From NCBI RefSeq assembly GCF_046630315.1, contig NZ_LQBD01000024.1, positions 177,147 through 241,146 on the forward strand: a stretch of DNA of 64,000 nucleotides, written 5' to 3'. Position numbers and translations under genes: made by a program. Under the pieces are notes generated by a model that was given only the letters and a program-made list of their open reading frames with translations, was not told the DNA's origin and ran no database searches. Of the stretch, positions 42,193-51,171 are shown in pieces. Origin of the DNA: Brucella anthropi_A (GTDB lineage: Bacteria; Pseudomonadota; Alphaproteobacteria; Rhizobiales; Rhizobiaceae). Position 1 is the stretch's first letter, and each line of letters starts with the position of its first letter.

Positions 42193-43617
42193 TCAGTTGT
42201 CCTTCGTTGCGTTGCGGGCGATGGCAAGTCCCGTTTCCAGAAGCGTTTCCGCCTGGCTCTCGTCTGAGGCTTCCACATAGCATCGCAATTCCGGCGCATT
42301 TCCGGAAGCGCGGTAGTGAATTGCATTGCCTGAATGGAAAAAGAGTTTCACGCCGTCAATCGTCTCGGTTCGGATGATCGGATCATCCCGGTGAAACAGC
42401 GCATTGCGCTCCGTTTCGTTCTTCAGCACGGATAGAAATGCAAGGCTCTTTTCCTGCGGGATATTCTGGAGCCTGTCGCTCAGCGCGAAACGGAAATGAA
42501 AGCGGGCCGCGATTTCTGACAAGGGCTTGCCAAGCTCCTTGATGGAACCGAGACACCCCAGAATTGGCAGCAAGGCATCACGCGTCGGCAGGGCGCTCAA
42601 CAGGCGCCCGCCCCGGCTGACATCCGTGCCTAGCAACACGCCGCCATTGGCCTCAAACCCGACAACCGCCCGCACGCCCTCCGCGATTGCCCGCTCCATA
42701 CCCTCAATGACATAGGGCGACCCTACGCGGGTTCTGACAACACGCTCGAAATGCTCTTCAAGAGCGGAATTGGACGTCACCGGCGTCACGATGGTTTCGA
42801 CACCGAGCCATTTCGCGGTGATCGCCCCCACCAGATCGCCACGGACGAAATGCCCTTTCTCGTCTGCGATCAATGGCCGGTCGGCATCGCCATCGGTGGA
42901 AACAATGGCGTCGAAGCGGCTTTCCCTGGCCCACTGGCCGAGAAGGTCGATATCCTCGGCGCGCAGGGCTTCCGTGTCGACAGGCACGAACACATCGGAC
43001 CGGCCAAGCGATACGGCTTCCGCACCAAGCCCGGTCAGGATGCGCATGATGAGATCACGTGCCACGGACGAGTGCTGATAGACCCCTACCCGCAAGCCCT
43101 GAAGGCTCTCAAGCCCCAGAAAGCCAACATAACGCCGCACATAGAGGTCGATTGCATCACTGCCGAGCGGCGCATCGTGCCGATGACGAAAGGCGATATT
43201 TTCAGGCAGAGCGGCATAGGCGGCGCTGATGGCGCTCTCGTCATTCTTGTCGATTTCCCCATCGGCGCGGTAGAATTTGAGCCCGTTGCGGTCGTCGGGA
43301 ATATGGCTGCCCGTGACCATGATGCTAGGCGCATGCTGCGAGATCGCATAGTGGCTCAATGCGGGCGTGGGCAACACACCGCAATCGACCGGCTGAAAGC
43401 CTGCATCCTCGATTGCCGCCATGCACAATGCTGCAATGGCCGGGCTGGAGGGGCGAAGGTCACGCCCGACGAAGACCCTGTCGCCTGCCCGCAATTTCCC
43501 GGCATCAGACAACATCCTGACAAAGGCAAGGCAATAGGCATAAGCGGGCAAACCATTCAGTTCATCCGCCAATCCCCTAAGACCGCTTGTGCCAAATTTA
43601 AGGGATGTGCCGCTCAT
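42193..43617 (-). CDS. manB: Phosphomannomutase, copy 1
   Basis: 474 residues of the alpha-D-phosphohexomutase family. The phosphoserine loop is SIMVTGSHIPDDRNG (TGSHIP in place of TASHNP), the Mg loop STDGDADRPL, the sugar loop GFEANGGVLL, and the phosphate-binding loop RASGNAPELR. It interconverts mannose-6- and mannose-1-phosphate. It is the first gene of a manB-manC pair. The TGSHIP variant occurs also in copy 2 (ITGSHIP), so the two genes belong to one subfamily but differ clearly elsewhere. Confidence 0.92.
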   Translation of the reverse strand: MSGTSLKFGTSGLRGLADELNGLPAYAYCLAFVRMLSDAGKLRAGDRVFVGRDLRPSSPAIAALCMAAIEDAGFQPVDCGVLPTPALSHYAISQHAPSIMVTGSHIPDDRNGLKFYRADGEIDKNDESAISAAYAALPENIAFRHRHDAPLGSDAIDLYVRRYVGFLGLESLQGLRVGVYQHSSVARDLIMRILTGLGAEAVSLGRSDVFVPVDTEALRAEDIDLLGQWARESRFDAIVSTDGDADRPLIADEKGHFVRGDLVGAITAKWLGVETIVTPVTSNSALEEHFERVVRTRVGSPYVIEGMERAIAEGVRAVVGFEANGGVLLGTDVSRGGRLLSALPTRDALLPILGCLGSIKELGKPLSEIAARFHFRFALSDRLQNIPQEKSLAFLSVLKNETERNALFHRDDPIIRTETIDGVKLFFHSGNAIHYRASGNAPELRCYVEASDESQAETLLETGLAIARNATKDN

Positions 43618-43784
43618 GCTTTCCGCCCGCTCTTTTTCCAGTATCGAAGAGACGCCGCCCGCAAGCGCGCCCCGCTCAAAAATGTTGCCATCTTATAACG
43701 TGAACCTGAGAACTATCATCCCCACAATGGTGCAACCCGATGCACCTTATTGCTGGTGATAATCCTTATAGGCAGGCAATTTCA

Positions 43785-43813
43785 AATTGTTAACGCAGTC
43801 TGTGTTAACAATT
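43785..43813. promoter_or_regulatory. 10-bp inverted repeat in the rfbD-manB gap
   Basis: AATTGTTAAC (43785-43794) and GTTAACAATT (43804-43813), a perfect repeat with a 9-base spacer, inside the 224-base gap. GTTAAC palindromes fit a regulator site; no T-run follows, so a terminator is less likely. Confidence 0.6.
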
Positions 43814-43841
43814 GCCGTTTTGCGCCTCTTCGGCTGGAAAG

Positions 43842-44720
43842 CTATACAAGTCTGGCCACCACATCGCGTAATGACGATTGCCATTGCGGTGCCGACCAGG
43901 CGAACACCTTCTCGAATTTCGCGGTTGACAGGCGTGAGTTGGCAGGGCGTGCCGCCTTGGTTGGATAATCGGCTGTCGTAATATCCGTGACGGTCGCCGC
44001 TGGCCCGCCAAGTCTGGCGCTTTCATCGAATATGGCGCGTGCAAAGCCGCTCCAGTTCGTGTCGCCCGTGCCCACCAGATGATAGACACCATAAGCGGAA
44101 AAGTCCGGCGTGGCCGCCAGATGATCCGCCACCCGGATAATCGCATCGGCGATATCAAGCGCACTGGTCGGGTTGCCCCATTGGTCGGAAACGACAGAGA
44201 GCGCATCGCGCGTCTCCGCAAGCTTCAGCATCGTCTTGACGAAATTCTTGCCAAAGGGGCTATAGACCCACGCCGTCCGCAAAATGATGTGCTGCGGATT
44301 GGCTTGCGCAACCAGACGCTCGCCTTCAAGCTTGGAGCTTCCATAGACGCTGCGGGGCCCGGTGGCATCTGTTTCGACATAGGGTTCGTCTGCGTCGCCC
44401 GCAAAAACATAATCCGTGGACAGATGGATGACGGGAACACCGCAGCTCTTTGCGGCTTCGGCAACCGCTTCGGCGCCAGTGGCATTCACCGCAAAGGCAA
44501 GTTTCGGCTCATCCTCGGCCAGGTCCACCGCCGTGTAGGCGGCGGCGGAGACAACAAGCTCCGGCTTGGTCGCCTCAATGGCACAGCGGACGGTTTCCGG
44601 CTTTGCCAGATCGAGTTCCGGGCGACCCAACGCAATCAATTCCAGATCGGAACGCTGAGCCGCCTTCTCAAGAAGGCTTTGGACAACCTGCCCCTCCCGC
44701 CCGGTGACGAGGATTTTCAT
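43842..44720 (-). CDS. rfbD: dTDP-4-dehydrorhamnose reductase
   Basis: 292 residues from the ATG at 44720, which overlaps the rfbB stop as ATGA. The N-terminal NAD(P) motif is ILVTGREGQVVQSL, with the SDR pair YGSSKLEGE (Tyr/Lys) and LSTDYVFAGDADEPY. It reduces dTDP-4-keto-L-rhamnose to dTDP-L-rhamnose, the last step. It is the final gene of the rfbA-C-B-D operon. Confidence 0.95.
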   Translation of the reverse strand: MKILVTGREGQVVQSLLEKAAQRSDLELIALGRPELDLAKPETVRCAIEATKPELVVSAAAYTAVDLAEDEPKLAFAVNATGAEAVAEAAKSCGVPVIHLSTDYVFAGDADEPYVETDATGPRSVYGSSKLEGERLVAQANPQHIILRTAWVYSPFGKNFVKTMLKLAETRDALSVVSDQWGNPTSALDIADAIIRVADHLAATPDFSAYGVYHLVGTGDTNWSGFARAIFDESARLGGPAATVTDITTADYPTKAARPANSRLSTAKFEKVFAWSAPQWQSSLRDVVARLV

Positions 44721-45793
44721 GCCTTGACCTCTTTCGCCGACGTGCTGCCCAGACGCTCGCCCGCATAGGTGCGGCTGCGGATCGGCTCCCACCACCATGC
44801 ATTATCGAGATACCATTGAATGGTTTTTTCCAATCCCGTCTCGAAGGTTTCCTGCGGCTTCCAGCCCAGTTCACGTTCGATCTTCGAAGCGTCAATCGCA
44901 TAGCGGCGGTCGTGGCCGGGGCGGTCTGTCACGAAACTTATCAGATCGGCATAGCTGTTGCCGTTTGCGCGAGGCCGCTTCTTGTCGAGGATAGCGCAGA
45001 TCGTTTCCACCACATTCAGATTGGTGCGCTCTGCGCGCCCGCCGATATTGTAGCTTTCGCCGAGCTTGCCTGTCGTCGCGACCAGTGCCAGGGCACGCGC
45101 ATGATCCTCGACATAGAGCCAGTCTCGCACATTCACCCCTGCCCCATAAACCGGCAGCGGCTTTTCATCGAGCGCATTGAGAATGACGAGCGGAATCAGC
45201 TTCTCCGGGAAATGGAACGGTCCATAATTGTTCGAGCAATTGGTAAGCACCACCGGCAGGCCATAGGTTTCATGCCAGGCACGCACCAGATGATCGGATG
45301 CAGCTTTCGAAGCCGAATAGGGCGAGGACGGCTGATATGGCGTTTCTTCGGTAAAAATGCCGCTATCGAAAGGCAGATCGCCAAACACCTCATCCGTCGA
45401 AATATGGTGGAAACGGAAGCTCGATTTGCGCGGCTCCGGCAGTTCCCGCCAATAGGCAAGCGCCGCATTGAGCAGGCGGAAGGTTCCGACGATATTCGTC
45501 TCGATGAATGCACCCGGACCATCGATCGAACGGTCGACATGGCTTTCCGCCGCCAGATGCATGACCACATCGATTTCGTGGGCACGCAAAGCTTCCAGAA
45601 CGGTTGCGTCGTCGCAAATGTCGGCGTGAAGAAAGCTGTAATTCGGATGGTTTTCGATCTGGCGAAGAGACGCCAGATTGCCCGCATAGGTCAGTTTATC
45701 GAGATTGACAACATTGATCTTGGGATCAGCAGCCAGATGGCGACAGACCGCTGAACCAATGAATCCTGCGCCGCCGGTAACGAGAATATTCAT
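44717..45793 (-). CDS. rfbB: dTDP-glucose 4,6-dehydratase
   Basis: 358 residues, extended SDR. It has TGGAGFIGSAVCRHL (NAD-binding), HISTDEVFGDLPFD with the Thr-Asp-Glu catalytic triad, and YSASKAASDHLVRAW (Tyr/Lys). It converts dTDP-glucose to dTDP-4-keto-6-deoxyglucose. Nine bases separate it from rfbC; it overlaps rfbD. Confidence 0.96.
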   Translation of the reverse strand: MNILVTGGAGFIGSAVCRHLAADPKINVVNLDKLTYAGNLASLRQIENHPNYSFLHADICDDATVLEALRAHEIDVVMHLAAESHVDRSIDGPGAFIETNIVGTFRLLNAALAYWRELPEPRKSSFRFHHISTDEVFGDLPFDSGIFTEETPYQPSSPYSASKAASDHLVRAWHETYGLPVVLTNCSNNYGPFHFPEKLIPLVILNALDEKPLPVYGAGVNVRDWLYVEDHARALALVATTGKLGESYNIGGRAERTNLNVVETICAILDKKRPRANGNSYADLISFVTDRPGHDRRYAIDASKIERELGWKPQETFETGLEKTIQWYLDNAWWWEPIRSRTYAGERLGSTSAKEVKA

Positions 45794-45802
45794 ATCATTT
45801 CC

Positions 45803-46354
45803 TCAAGCAAAAACTTCTGCGTCAGCAAAAAGCGGAGCCTTCCGATCCTTGTCGGAAAGCTGGGCGCCTGAAGATGGAAGAGGCCAATCGATACCAATGG
45901 CGGGGTCATCAAACCGGATCGAGCGGTCGTGCTCGGGAGAATAATAATTCGTCACCTTGTAGATGACTTCGGTATTTTCCACGAGCGTCATGAAGCCATG
46001 TGCAAAACCCTTCGGCACCAGAATCTGGTTCCATTTTTGAGCCGAGACTTCCAACGCAACCCACTTCCCGAATGTTGGCGAGCTTTTGCGGATATCGACC
46101 GCAACATCGAGAATTGCACCGCGCGTAACACGCACCAGCTTGTCCTGCGCAAATGGCGGCAACTGATAATGAAGCCCGCGAACAACACCCCTGGCGGCCG
46201 AGAACGAATGATTGTCCTGAACGAAAGTCAGATCAATCCCGGCTTCAGCGAATGATTTCGCATTGTACGTCTCGGAGAAAAAGCCGCGGTCATCACCGAA
46301 TTTCCGCGGGGTGATCTCCAGAAGACCATCAAACTCCAATCGCCGAACCATCAT
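45803..46354 (-). CDS. rfbC: dTDP-4-dehydrorhamnose 3,5-epimerase
   Basis: 183 residues, cupin fold, full length. The catalytic His is in RGLHYQLPPFAQDKLVRV, with the partner Tyr/Asp region KVTNYYSPEHDRSIRFDDP. It epimerises C3 and C5 of the 4-keto sugar. The ATG overlaps the rfbA stop by ATGA, evidence of coupled translation. Confidence 0.96.
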   Translation of the reverse strand: MMVRRLEFDGLLEITPRKFGDDRGFFSETYNAKSFAEAGIDLTFVQDNHSFSAARGVVRGLHYQLPPFAQDKLVRVTRGAILDVAVDIRKSSPTFGKWVALEVSAQKWNQILVPKGFAHGFMTLVENTEVIYKVTNYYSPEHDRSIRFDDPAIGIDWPLPSSGAQLSDKDRKAPLFADAEVFA

Positions 46355-47235
46355 CTTTCGCTACCGATTTCCTCGACGCGGCGACGCAGATAGGCGGCAT
46401 ATTCGGTCTGACCAAGTTTTTCCGCCCGTTCGAGAACGGCATCTCCATCAATCCAGCCTTTTTCAAAGCCGATTTCCTCGGGACAGGCAATCTTGATGCC
46501 TTGTCGCTTCTCGATTGTGCGCACAAAAGACGACGCGTCCTGAAGACTGTCGTGCGTTCCGGTATCAAGCCAGGCATAGCCCCGCCCCAACTGCTGGACG
46601 GTCAGATCACCCCGCTGGAGATAGATATTGTTGATGGCTGTAATCTCCAGTTCGCCGCGCGCGGAAGGCTTGAGCGAAGCGGCAATATCAACGACATCAT
46701 TGTCGTAAAAATACAGCCCCGTAACCGCCCAGGAGGATTTCGGCTTGATCGGCTTTTCCTCAATGGAGATTGCCTTACCGGTTGTCTTTTCAAACTCAAC
46801 CACACCATAGCGCTGCGGGTCTTCAACCCGATAGGCGAAGACAGCGCCCCCCTTATCGAGACGAGCAGCACTTTCGCACAGCTGGGACAGGCCGTCGCCG
46901 AAATAGATATTGTCGCCGAGGATCATCGCGACATGATCGTTACCGATAAATTGACGACCGATGATGAAGGCTTCCGCCAGACCGTTTGGTTGCGGTTGTT
47001 CAGCGAATGAAAAGTTCATGCCGAACTCACTGCCATCTCCGAGCAACTTGCGGAAAAGCGGCAGATCGTGCGGTGTCGAGATAACCAGAACATCCCTGAT
47101 CCCCGCCAGCATCAACACGCTCAACGGGTAATAGATCATCGGCTTATCATAGATCGGAAGAAGCTGCTTCGAAACGGCTATCGTCAGGGGATAAAGACGC
47201 GTACCACTGCCACCGGCCAGGATAATGCCTTTCAT
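46351..47235 (-). CDS. rfbA: Glucose-1-phosphate thymidylyltransferase
   Basis: 294 residues. GIILAGGSGTRLYPLTIAVSK is the nucleotide-binding motif; VEFEKTTGKAISIEEKPIKPKSSWAV and GYAWLDTGTHDSL complete the RmlA signature. It makes dTDP-glucose and is the first gene of the rhamnose operon (rfbA-C-B-D). Between it and the glycosyltransferase upstream lie 93 bases with no visible gene. Confidence 0.96.
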   Translation of the reverse strand: MKGIILAGGSGTRLYPLTIAVSKQLLPIYDKPMIYYPLSVLMLAGIRDVLVISTPHDLPLFRKLLGDGSEFGMNFSFAEQPQPNGLAEAFIIGRQFIGNDHVAMILGDNIYFGDGLSQLCESAARLDKGGAVFAYRVEDPQRYGVVEFEKTTGKAISIEEKPIKPKSSWAVTGLYFYDNDVVDIAASLKPSARGELEITAINNIYLQRGDLTVQQLGRGYAWLDTGTHDSLQDASSFVRTIEKRQGIKIACPEEIGFEKGWIDGDAVLERAEKLGQTEYAAYLRRRVEEIGSER

Positions 47236-47328
47236 CTACGCTCCATTACTAACTTCATCATCATGAAGGTACGAGGTATTGAAAACGGCGCCAGTAAATC
47301 TGGTCCGCATAACAGTGACAACCTCTTG

Positions 47329-48438
47329 TCACTGCACCAGCGAGGTATAATTTTTCACATATTCTAGCGCCATTTTATCAGCCGTGAAATGCTCGATATA
47401 TCGCGCCCGTGCATTCATTCCAAAAATTCTGGCCTGCTCCGTGTCGTGTGCAATGCTTCGTATTGCAGCCGATAGCGCTTCCGGGTTCTGCGGCGGCACC
47501 ACAATTCCGGTTTGTCCGTTCAGATTGACATAACTCGTACCGGTACCGATTTCACACGAGATCATCGGCTTGCCAAACATGGAGGCCTCCACCAGCGACA
47601 GCCCAAAGGCTTCCGAACGCAGATGCGACGGAAAAACCAGCCCGGAACTCAACTCCAGAAGCGCAGTCTTGTCCGTATCCGGCAGCGCGCCGACGAAATG
47701 AACGTGCGACAGATCATGCTCATTCGCATACGCGATGAGCTGAGGTTTCATAGGCCCATCCCCGACAATGACAATATCAATATCGGAAGTGCGTGCTGCG
47801 GCCAGTAGCGTTCTTAACCCTTTATAATAGCGCAGCACGCCGACGAAGAGAAAGAAAGGGCGCGGAAACCGCTCGCGCCAGCGCACCTTGGTTGCGGCGT
47901 CGGCAGCAGGATAATCAGCCTCGTCCAAGCCAAGTGGAATGACCGTCGTTTTATCGGCGAACCGCTGCAAGACATCGCTTGTCGCAAGATAATTCGGAGA
48001 GGTGGCAACGATCCGGTCAACGCTGCCGAGAAAGCGGTTCATCAAGGGGCGGTAGAACTGAAGAAGTAGTTTCTGCTTAACGATATCCGAATGATAGGTC
48101 ACGATAGTCGGCTTATCCGGGCGCACGCCGATCTGCACGATATCGCTCATGGGCCAGGGGAAATGATAATGAATGACATCAGCTTGACTGCTCAACTCCC
48201 GGAACCGGGAAAACACGTCGCGCGACAATCCTGTTGATGCAAATTCAAGGTCGAGCTTGGCCTTATATGCCATGTGCCCATCAAAATTTCGGGTGTTTTC
48301 TTCCGGCTTTGCGCTCAAGGACAATACATCCGACGCGATACCGTGCTCGGCCGCACCTTTTGCGATCGCATGAATGGTTCGTTCAATGCCGCCGAATGTA
48401 TCTGGCCAATAGGTTTTGAAAAAATGCAGAACTCGCAT
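47329..48438 (-). CDS. Glycosyltransferase family 4
   Basis: 369 residues from the ATG at 48438 (MRVLHFFKTYWPDTFGG), which has GGAGAAAC just upstream. A GT-B retaining transferase: N-terminal acceptor domain with FGGIERTIHAIAKG, and the C-terminal nucleotide-sugar domain with SEAFGLSLVEASMFGKPMISCEIGTG (E-x7-E). Position beside the rhamnose operon suggests it adds a sugar to the O-antigen, perhaps mannose or rhamnose (inference). Base composition is moderately AT-richer than its left neighbours. Confidence 0.88.
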   Translation of the reverse strand: MRVLHFFKTYWPDTFGGIERTIHAIAKGAAEHGIASDVLSLSAKPEENTRNFDGHMAYKAKLDLEFASTGLSRDVFSRFRELSSQADVIHYHFPWPMSDIVQIGVRPDKPTIVTYHSDIVKQKLLLQFYRPLMNRFLGSVDRIVATSPNYLATSDVLQRFADKTTVIPLGLDEADYPAADAATKVRWRERFPRPFFLFVGVLRYYKGLRTLLAAARTSDIDIVIVGDGPMKPQLIAYANEHDLSHVHFVGALPDTDKTALLELSSGLVFPSHLRSEAFGLSLVEASMFGKPMISCEIGTGTSYVNLNGQTGIVVPPQNPEALSAAIRSIAHDTEQARIFGMNARARYIEHFTADKMALEYVKNYTSLVQ

Positions 48439-48517
48439 GTTTCTCCAATACAGATGCGTCATCATCGGCACATCTGATCGTCATCATCAGCGGCGACAAC
48501 CAAAAAGTCGTGATAGC

Positions 48518-49690
48518 CTAAAGTTCGGATACTGTTTTCTCTGCTTCATAACAGGCACAGAGAATATGGTAAAAGGTCGATGCCGGCGCGGGCTCATCGA
48601 TAAGCGCGCCACCTTCCGGCCACTTGTCGTACCACAAGCCTTTGATCGGCGTTTCAAGAAATGGCCGTAGGGCGTCAAAGGCTCGCAGTGCGGATTGCAG
48701 GTAGTAAACTCGCTCTTCGCCCGTGCTCAAAGAAGCAAATAACAGAGCCGACTTTATCCATTCGGTTTGCGGCCAGAGACGGGCCAGACCATCGTGAACC
48801 GAAAAATCATCGTACAAGCTCATGATGGCAACTTTGCGTTGCTCACACACACCACGATCTACTGCAATCTGGAATAGACGCCTGGCGGCCATCATGCCAT
48901 CGCCATTCTGCCGTCGGTCCGCCCATTGGCCCATCAGCCAGGACCATTCGAACTGATGTCCCGGTTCGACCACCCTCCCCTTGTCACCCGGATAAGGTTG
49001 CCAATCGTGATCGAAGAATTCACGCAACGCACCGGTCTTGCCATCGATGAATTTCGTTAAGGCAAGCTGTGCGATCTCATCGGCATATATCGACCAGAAC
49101 TGCGTTTCCGGATCGACTGTCTCCCAGGCAAGCATCGCTTCGAACAAATGCATGTGCGGATTTGAACACAAGGGAAGCTTTGGCGGGTTGGCTTCCTCAA
49201 AGCCACCGAGAGGGTGGTGATAATCAGCCACGAGCGCATTCATCAAACCGAGCGCTCGCCGGCGCATTTCATCAAAACGATCCGGTATGGAAACCGCGAT
49301 CTGAGCGGCCGCAAAAACGGAAAAAGCCTGATTGTAGAGATCGAAAGTGTGATCGATCATCTCGCCGTCTTGACCGGCAAGACTACCGTAGAAACCGTCT
49401 TCTCGCCGATAGACGCGATCATAATAGTCTATTCCGGCTTCAACTGTCGGCTTCCATTCGCCTTGCCAGCCCATGGCGCCAGCCTTGGCAAAACAGTAGA
49501 TCTGTCTCGGATGCACGCGAGAACGACGATTATCCGCATCGGTTGCGACGCCGTCCTGTCCAATACGTTCAAAGAAACCGTTATTCGGCGCATCCACACC
49601 GGTCGACAACCAAAGGGGCAACGCGTCGTTGTGGAGCCACGACGATAGGCGCTCCACTTCCGCCTGAAGTTTACGTGTCACTTCATTCAT
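48518..49690 (-). CDS. AGE-family sugar epimerase/isomerase, probable mannose-6-phosphate isomerase
   Basis: 390 residues, an (alpha/alpha)6-barrel of the N-acylglucosamine 2-epimerase (AGE) family. Recognisable parts are RVHPRQIYCFAKAGAMGW, NPHMHLFEAMLAWE and VEPGHQFEWSWLMGQW with catalytic His residues. Rhizobial pmi genes of this family act as mannose-6-phosphate isomerases. Next to manC copy 2 it would feed GDP-mannose synthesis, although both ManC proteins have their own isomerase domain. A different 2-epimerase activity cannot be excluded. Confidence 0.8.
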   Translation of the reverse strand: MNEVTRKLQAEVERLSSWLHNDALPLWLSTGVDAPNNGFFERIGQDGVATDADNRRSRVHPRQIYCFAKAGAMGWQGEWKPTVEAGIDYYDRVYRREDGFYGSLAGQDGEMIDHTFDLYNQAFSVFAAAQIAVSIPDRFDEMRRRALGLMNALVADYHHPLGGFEEANPPKLPLCSNPHMHLFEAMLAWETVDPETQFWSIYADEIAQLALTKFIDGKTGALREFFDHDWQPYPGDKGRVVEPGHQFEWSWLMGQWADRRQNGDGMMAARRLFQIAVDRGVCEQRKVAIMSLYDDFSVHDGLARLWPQTEWIKSALLFASLSTGEERVYYLQSALRAFDALRPFLETPIKGLWYDKWPEGGALIDEPAPASTFYHILCACYEAEKTVSEL

Positions 49691-49722
49691 TACACGGCTT
49701 TCATGCTGAAATAATCACACGA

Positions 49723-51147
49723 TCAAACACGTCCGAAATCATCCTCGAAGCGCACAATATCGTCTTCGCCCAGATAAGCTCCAGTTTGAACTTCAATTAG
49801 TTCAAGCAGAATTTTACCCGGATTTGAGACACGGTGTACCGCACCTTGGGAAATATATGTCGATTCGTTCTCTGACAGGAAAAGACTCTTGTCATCAATC
49901 ACAATTTCAGCCACGCCCCGGACAACCACCCAATGCTCTGAACGATGGTGATGCTTCTGTAGCGAAAGCTGTTTGCCCGGCTTGATGAACAAACGCTTTA
50001 CCTGGAACCGATCGCCCGAAAGCAAATGGGTGTAGCCGCCCCAAGGGCGATAAATGGTCCGGTGCTCCTCAGCAAGCTTTGCGGTGGCGGGCTGTTTCAT
50101 CAACGCCTTGACGATCGTCCCCACGCTTTGCGCTTCAGAGAGCTTGCCGACATAAAGCGCATCTTCCGAGGCCACAATCGTCAAATCATTGACACCATTG
50201 ACCGCGACATGAACGCCTTCAGACAAGACCAGCGAATTATTGGTGTTGTGCAGGCTGACAGGTCCGCGAGCAACGTTGCCGGCCGGGTCCTGTTTGCTTT
50301 CCTTCCAGACAGCATCCCACGATCCGAGATCCGACCAGTGGATCGGTGACGGGACAACAGAAGCGAGCTTTGTCTTCTCGAAAATCGCATAGTCGACCGA
50401 AATATCCGGTGCCTTCTCAAATTCGGCGCTGTTCAGACGCACAAAATCGAGATCCCGCTGTGCAGTCGCAACGGATGCCTCAGCAGCCTCATATACTGCG
50501 GGTGCGTGATGCCTGCATTCATCAAGGAAGACGTCCGAACGGAACAAAAACATCCCTGAGTTCCAGTAGAAGCCGCCGGCCGCAAGCATTTCGCGCGCAA
50601 CTTCTTCCTTTGGCTTTTCCACAAAGCGCTTGATCGCGCAGGCTCCGCTTTTTTCCAACTCGCCTGCTTCGATGTAACCAAAGCCGGTCGCCGGTTCCGT
50701 CGGCGTAATGCCAAAAGTCGCAAGACGCCCCATGCGAGCAGCATTGCTGGCCGTATCAACAGCCTGGAAATAGGCATCGTCCATTTCAATATTGTGATCA
50801 GATGCCACGACATGAATGAGAGTCGGCTCATCCTTGGAAGCAATCAAAGCCGCAGCCGCGATCGCCGGGGCGGTATTGCGCGCAACCGGCTCCAGGACAA
50901 CGTCCGAAAGCTCGACACCGCATTCCAATGCCTGTTCCGCCACCAGAAATCGATAGTCGGCGTTCGTTATGATGATCGGCCTGGAATAACGCTTCGGGTC
51001 CGACAATCGTTTCAACGTCATCTGAAAGAGGCTGAGTTCGCCAGTCAGAGCCAGGAACTGTTTTGGACGTTGCGAGCGCGACATCGGCCACAATCTCGTA
51101 CCTTTTCCGCCTGCCAAAACTACCGGTCTGATCAACATTTCACGCAC
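49723..51147 (-). CDS. manC: Mannose-1-phosphate guanylyltransferase / mannose-6-phosphate isomerase, copy 2
   Basis: 474 residues from a GTG at 51147 (AGGAAGG upstream); an ATG at 51138 would begin MLIRPVVLAGGKGTRLWPMSR. N-terminal motifs are GGKGTRLWPMSRSQRPKQF and FVEKPKEEVAREMLAAGGFYWNSGMF; the C-terminal isomerase cupin is GDRFQVKRLFIKPGKQLSLQKHHHRSEHW. It is clearly diverged from copy 1, not a recent duplication. Base composition is AT-richer, suggesting separate acquisition. Confidence 0.92.
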   Translation of the reverse strand: MREMLIRPVVLAGGKGTRLWPMSRSQRPKQFLALTGELSLFQMTLKRLSDPKRYSRPIIITNADYRFLVAEQALECGVELSDVVLEPVARNTAPAIAAAALIASKDEPTLIHVVASDHNIEMDDAYFQAVDTASNAARMGRLATFGITPTEPATGFGYIEAGELEKSGACAIKRFVEKPKEEVAREMLAAGGFYWNSGMFLFRSDVFLDECRHHAPAVYEAAEASVATAQRDLDFVRLNSAEFEKAPDISVDYAIFEKTKLASVVPSPIHWSDLGSWDAVWKESKQDPAGNVARGPVSLHNTNNSLVLSEGVHVAVNGVNDLTIVASEDALYVGKLSEAQSVGTIVKALMKQPATAKLAEEHRTIYRPWGGYTHLLSGDRFQVKRLFIKPGKQLSLQKHHHRSEHWVVVRGVAEIVIDDKSLFLSENESTYISQGAVHRVSNPGKILLELIEVQTGAYLGEDDIVRFEDDFGRV

Positions 51148-51171
51148 TTTGCCTTCCTTTCGCGGATGAAT

